Below are positions 7,295 to 9,748 of a DNA stretch of 9,748 nt, piece by piece. The stretch comes from Chloroflexota bacterium. GTDB taxonomy: Bacteria; Chloroflexota; Anaerolineae; Aggregatilineales; UBA2796. Position 1 is the stretch's first letter. The number at the start of each line of letters is the position of its first letter. The stretch is from assembly GCA_003695215.1 (NCBI GenBank), contig RFIM01000254.1, positions 1 to 9,748 on the forward strand, given 5' to 3'. Under the pieces are notes generated by a model. The model was not told where the DNA came from, searched no databases, and worked only from the letters and a program-made list of their open reading frames with translations. Both the position numbers and the translations under genes were made by a program.

Positions 7295-7325
7295 CGAGAT
7301 GCACTTGCCACTTGGGAAGGCGGCG

Positions 7326-8069
7326 CTACCAGCTATTCTCTTCCAGCACGTCCTTGCGGAGCGCTGTTGTCTCGGTATCAGTGATCCAAAAGGCGGCGAG
7401 CCACTGCGTCAGCTGGCGGAACGGCTCTGGCGGCAAGCGACAAGCAGCGTTGATGTTATGGACGCCAAAGGCGTAAAGGCGCGCAAAGCCTTCCTGCACT
7501 GTCACTACCAGATAGTCGCGTTCCCAGCGCTTAGCTGTCCACAAGACGCTAGTGCCCGTGCGCCGTCGGATCAGGTCGAGGAAGCGCTTGCGCTGAGCAT
7601 CGGCAATGGCGCCGAAAGCAAAATGCGCGGCGATCATGCCACCATAGACGAAATCAGCCTCAAAGGTGCCGTCAATGCCTTGCAGATCTATGTTCAAGGC
7701 GGCCGATTCATCCTGCGCCTTGAATTGCGCGAAGCCGCGTCGGGCGCGCTTGCCAGGCTGCGGCTCGAAGGTTGCTGAAGAGAGCAAGGGCGGATTCGGG
7801 AAGCGGCGGCTGAGCTCTTCATCCAGATCGAGCTTGCCGATGAAGAACTGCTGCAACAAATGTGGCACGCCGCTTTGAATGCTCTGGCGGTTCTCAGAGG
7901 CTTCCGTCTGCAGGCGCTTACGATCTTCGTTGCGGATGCGTGCAGTGGTTTCGCGCGCAATGCGGATGAGTTCCTCGACGGGCATTCCGCCAACGGAATC
8001 AGGCTCTTCCATTGACGGGCGCGAGGGCATCGCTGTGTGCGTATCCGTTCGGTTAGACATACAACGCAT
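7326..8069 (-). CDS. Uncharacterised protein, about 244-247 residues
   Basis: I do not recognise a family. The first 28 or so residues are polar and probably disordered. Residues of about 30-65 look helical and charged (EELIRIARETTARIRNEDRK). The rest seems a compact mixed fold with hydrophobic strands and helices: an alanine- and glycine-rich stretch GGMIAAHFAFGAIADAQRKR near 143-162, then TSVLWTAKRWERDYLVVTVQEG and LPPEPFRQLTQWLAAFW toward the end. There is no signal peptide, no membrane segment and no clear metal or nucleotide motif, so a cytoplasmic protein is likely. Two starts compete: ATG at 8069, and ATG at 8060, which has AGGA 8 bases upstream and is slightly better. A -10 box stands about 35 bases before it. 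It lies between the P450 gene and glyQS on the same strand, with 104 bases to glyQS and a separate promoter there, so no functional link is implied. Confidence 0.75.
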   Translation of the reverse strand: MRCMSNRTDTHTAMPSRPSMEEPDSVGGMPVEELIRIARETTARIRNEDRKRLQTEASENRQSIQSGVPHLLQQFFIGKLDLDEELSRRFPNPPLLSSATFEPQPGKRARRGFAQFKAQDESAALNIDLQGIDGTFEADFVYGGMIAAHFAFGAIADAQRKRFLDLIRRRTGTSVLWTAKRWERDYLVVTVQEGFARLYAFGVHNINAACRLPPEPFRQLTQWLAAFWITDTETTALRKDVLEENSW

Positions 8070-8102
8070 CCTATCCGCTTGTAAACACAGTCTTTAGGCT
8101 AC

Positions 8103-8108
8103 ATTATA
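8103..8108 (-). promoter_or_regulatory. -10 box of the uncharacterised gene at 7326-8069
   Basis: A perfect TATAAT on the minus strand, with transcription expected near 8096 and a leader of about 27-36 bases. No clear -35 box is seen 16-18 bases upstream, where the P450 3' end and a small hairpin lie. Confidence 0.5.
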
Positions 8109-8142
8109 GCGCAGTTTGCCCTAGGTGGTGCGCCACAGCCGC

Positions 8143-9504
8143 CTAGCGCGGCACGATCTGCATCCATGCGCCTGTGCGCGAGCCGAGCGTGCCGAACAGC
8201 TCCAGCTCGAGCTGATGGCCAGGCTGGCGGCGCGGCGCAAACTGCGCCGCCAACATGCTCAGCAGCACGTGCATCTCTAACAGCGAGAAATTATTGCCGA
8301 TGCAAATGCGCTGCCCTGCAGCGAAGGGATGAAAGGCGTACGGATGGCGCGCCGCTTCGCGCTCAGGCGTGAAGCGCTCAGGATCGAAGCGCAGGGGATC
8401 GTCCCAGAACTCTGGATGGCGATGTGTGCAGAATGGCACTAAACTGAGCGAAGCGCCGCGCTTGATTGGCACGCCGCCGATTTCGTCATCTTCAACGGCA
8501 TCGCGCCCGTAGATCGGCGCTGAAGGATACAAGCGCAGCGTCTCTTTCAGCACTTGCAGGGTGTAGGGCATCTGCTTGAGCGTCTCGACAGTTGGCTCGC
8601 CTAAGCCGAGCGTGCGATCGATCTCAGCGTGCAGTTTAGCGGTCACTTCAGGCTCTGCGGCCAGCGCATACCAGGCGAAAGCCAGCGCGCGGGCAGTGGT
8701 CTCATGCCCTGCGAAGTATATGGTCATGGCTTCGTCGCGGATCAAAGCATCGGGTATAGCTTCGCCTGTCTCTTCATCGCGCGCTAACATCAGCTTGCTG
8801 AGCAAGTCGTTCGGATAGGCTTCAACAGGCAGAGCGCGGCGCTTGGCGATCAGCTGACCGATGAAGGCATTCACACGCGCAAGCGCTTGACGATAGGCAC
8901 GGTTACGTGCTGTCGGCAGCCACAGTGGCGCTTGCAGCGGCTGAAGTTGCAATTGAGTGACGAAATTGAGCAGATAGCCTACGTCCTGAGCTGTATCGCG
9001 CATCTCAGACTCATCGCTCAGGCTGAAGAGCGTGCGCAGCACGATCCGAGCGGTCAGGGTCATCATCTCGCCGATCATCTCGATCGGTTCGCCGTGCGCA
9101 GCCAGCTGTTCCCAACGTTTGCGTGTCCGCTGCGCCTCGTCGATGAAGATCGGCAAGAACTGCTCGATGCTGCGCGGCGTGAAGAACGGCGCCAGCAAGC
9201 GCCGTTGGCGCCGCCAGAGCGCGCCTTCGCTCGTCACTAGGCCATTGCCCAGCAGCAGGCGGCGCAAGCCTTCATAGGTGTCCGTCTTAGCGTATTTGGC
9301 GCGCTGCGTGACGTTAATGTGCTGCACGTAGTCAGGATGGATGACCAGATATAAGACGTTGCTGCCAATCTGGACGCGCACCAGATCGCCGTATTCGCGC
9401 CATAGGTCGTGGAAGAACTGCAACAGCCCTTTGCGGCTGATATCCCGAATTGCCTTGATCAGGAGCGGGCTGCGGTAGCCGACCGCGAGGTTCTGAAGTG
9501 CCAT
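8143..9504 (-). CDS. Cytochrome P450 monooxygenase
   Basis: A soluble bacterial P450 of 453 residues, the usual size, without membrane anchor. Counted from the ATG at 9504: the C-helix WRRQR is at 97-101; the I-helix oxygen-activation motif AGHETT is at 265-270; the ExxR pair is E321 and R324 in ETLRLYP; the PERF-like segment FDPERF is at 373-378; and the haem loop FAAGQRICIG is at 395-404 with C401 as the iron ligand. All the residues needed for a working enzyme are present. The sequence style (AGHETTA, PFAAGQRICIG) resembles the fatty-acid/terpenoid-type bacterial P450s more than the camphor type, but the substrate is unknown. No ferredoxin, reductase or biosynthetic gene lies beside it. 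ATG at 9504 is chosen because AGGTGA (9515-9510) stands 5 bases before it; a GTG at 9513 would add three residues and has a stop codon directly before it. Confidence 0.95.
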   Translation of the reverse strand: MALQNLAVGYRSPLLIKAIRDISRKGLLQFFHDLWREYGDLVRVQIGSNVLYLVIHPDYVQHINVTQRAKYAKTDTYEGLRRLLLGNGLVTSEGALWRRQRRLLAPFFTPRSIEQFLPIFIDEAQRTRKRWEQLAAHGEPIEMIGEMMTLTARIVLRTLFSLSDESEMRDTAQDVGYLLNFVTQLQLQPLQAPLWLPTARNRAYRQALARVNAFIGQLIAKRRALPVEAYPNDLLSKLMLARDEETGEAIPDALIRDEAMTIYFAGHETTARALAFAWYALAAEPEVTAKLHAEIDRTLGLGEPTVETLKQMPYTLQVLKETLRLYPSAPIYGRDAVEDDEIGGVPIKRGASLSLVPFCTHRHPEFWDDPLRFDPERFTPEREAARHPYAFHPFAAGQRICIGNNFSLLEMHVLLSMLAAQFAPRRQPGHQLELELFGTLGSRTGAWMQIVPR

Positions 9505-9509
9505 TGCTT

Positions 9510-9515
9510 TCACCT
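9510..9515 (-). promoter_or_regulatory. Ribosome binding site AGGTGA that decides the P450 start
   Basis: AGGTGA on the minus strand is 5 bases before the ATG at 9504. The rival GTG start at 9513 is inside this site, so it cannot use it. Confidence 0.6.
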
Positions 9516-9538
9516 AATGTCATGTTGGAGTCGCTTTG

Positions 9539-9544
9539 AGTATA
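9539..9544 (-). promoter_or_regulatory. Possible -10 box of the P450 gene
   Basis: TATACT on the minus strand (five of six) would start transcription near 9532 and give a 28-base leader. The -35 region 17 bases upstream reads CTGCAA, only three of six. Confidence 0.4.
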
Positions 9545-9606
9545 GTGCAAAATTTATCATCTTGCAGCACAACCGCAAAATGAGCCTAGCGCAATCTCCA
9601 GAAGTA

Positions 9607-9615
9607 TGCTAAACT
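9607..9615 (+). promoter_or_regulatory. Possible extended -10 promoter of tRNA-His
   Basis: TGCTAAACT has the TGn extension and a -10 box of four of six matches. It stands about 20 bases before the mature tRNA 5' end, so the precursor would have a short leader of about 13 bases. No clear -35 box is seen. It is divergent from the P450 promoter, about 65 bases away. Confidence 0.4.
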
Positions 9616-9634
9616 TGAGCCTGTTGCCCAATAT

Positions 9635-9707
9635 GGTGGCCGTGGTGGAGTGGTACCACGTCTGGTTGTGGCCCAGAAGGTCGAGGGTTCGAAACCCTCC
9701 GGTCACC
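9635..9707 (+). tRNA. tRNA-His, anticodon GTG
   Basis: All arms fold. The acceptor stem GTGGCCG (9636-9642) pairs with CGGTCAC (9700-9706) with one G-T pair. The extra G at 9635 (G-1) faces C73 at 9707, the identity pair of bacterial tRNA-His. The D stem is GTGG/CCAC, the anticodon stem is TCTGG/CCAGA with loop TTGTGGC and anticodon GTG, the variable loop is five bases, and the T stem GAGGG/CCCTC closes the loop TTCGAAA. The CCA end is not encoded (the bases after C73 are CAC) and must be added by nucleotidyltransferase. The product reads CAC and CAU codons. Confidence 0.97.
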
Positions 9708-9713
9708 CACAGC

Positions 9714-9746
9714 GCGCCGATCTCAGCTGAGATCGGCGCTTGTGTT
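9714..9746 (+). terminator. Probable intrinsic terminator of tRNA-His (perfect 26-base palindrome)
   Basis: Bases 9714-9739 are a perfect palindrome with 13-base arms (GCGCCGATCTCAG and its complement). As RNA it would form an 11-pair stem with an AGCU loop. A further CACA/TGTG pairing is possible outside it. The tail TTGTGTT is T-rich but broken by G, so it is a moderate terminator. It begins 7 bases after the tRNA. Because it is symmetrical it could also serve a convergent gene beyond the window. Confidence 0.55.
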
Positions 9747-9748
9747 CA

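Noticed and set aside
7222..7311. A 30-codon N-terminal extension of glycyl-tRNA synthetase
   Set aside because: The stretch holds the extended -10 box and lies before the point where GlyQ similarity starts. It would have to be upstream of its own transcript start.
8121..8146. Hairpin at the 3' end of the P450 gene as a terminator
   Set aside because: The arms are uneven (GTGG/CCAC inside, CTAGG/CCTAG outside with a mismatch) and no T-run follows on the minus strand.
9635..9748. tRNA-His as an attachment site of an integrated element
   Set aside because: No integrase gene, no second copy of the tRNA 3' end and no foreign genes are visible in the window.
1..9748. CRISPR array, insertion sequence, toxin-antitoxin pair or defence operon
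   Set aside because: No regularly spaced repeats, transposase, or small paired genes were found on either strand; the genes are housekeeping or single orphans.

Overview
The window is ordinary bacterial chromosome: dense, GC-rich by eye, with two opposed gene blocks and a tRNA-His gene. I see no CRISPR array, insertion sequence, phage gene or recognisable defence cluster. Several features fit a Chloroflexota bacterium (Anaerolineae-like): a CBS-domain family II pyrophosphatase, a fused alpha-beta glycyl-tRNA synthetase, a bacterial P450, and strong GCGC and GATC flavour. That placement is an impression from gene content and style, not a proof.

Layout. On the minus strand at the left edge are the start of an exported protein with PD40/TolB-like beta-propeller repeats (1-406, cut by the edge) and, upstream of it, a single-domain CheY-like response regulator (491-919). 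After a 196-base intergenic region, a plus-strand operon runs ppaC (Mn-dependent inorganic pyrophosphatase with two CBS domains), a GNAT acetyltransferase and mtaB (tRNA ms2t6A methylthiotransferase). These three genes are joined by two 4-base ATGA overlaps. The 3' end of mtaB overlaps, tail to tail by 45 bases, the minus-strand gene for a single-chain glycyl-tRNA synthetase (glyQS, 4213-7221). Upstream of glyQS on the same strand lie an unrecognised 244-247-residue protein (7326-8069) and a cytochrome P450 (8143-9513). A tRNA-His(GTG) gene at 9635-9707 is divergent from the P450 and is followed by a perfect 26-base palindrome, probably its terminator.

How the genes relate. Translation and RNA metabolism dominate the centre. 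glyQS charges tRNA-Gly and mtaB modifies t6A37-bearing tRNA. The pyrophosphatase removes the pyrophosphate released by aminoacylation and polymerisation, and its CBS pair suggests control by adenine nucleotides. The P450 and the 247-residue protein are orphans without an evident pathway. No ferredoxin or reductase for the P450 lies in the window.

Regulation. Promoter-like -10 boxes stand 25-45 bases before most single genes. The best is upstream of the exported protein (TCGACA, 17-base spacer, TATCAT). The glyQS box (TGCTATAAT) lies inside a longer reading frame, which fixes the glyQS start at 7221. Perfect 8-base inverted repeats sit at the ppaC and glyQS promoters and are the best candidates for operators in the window.
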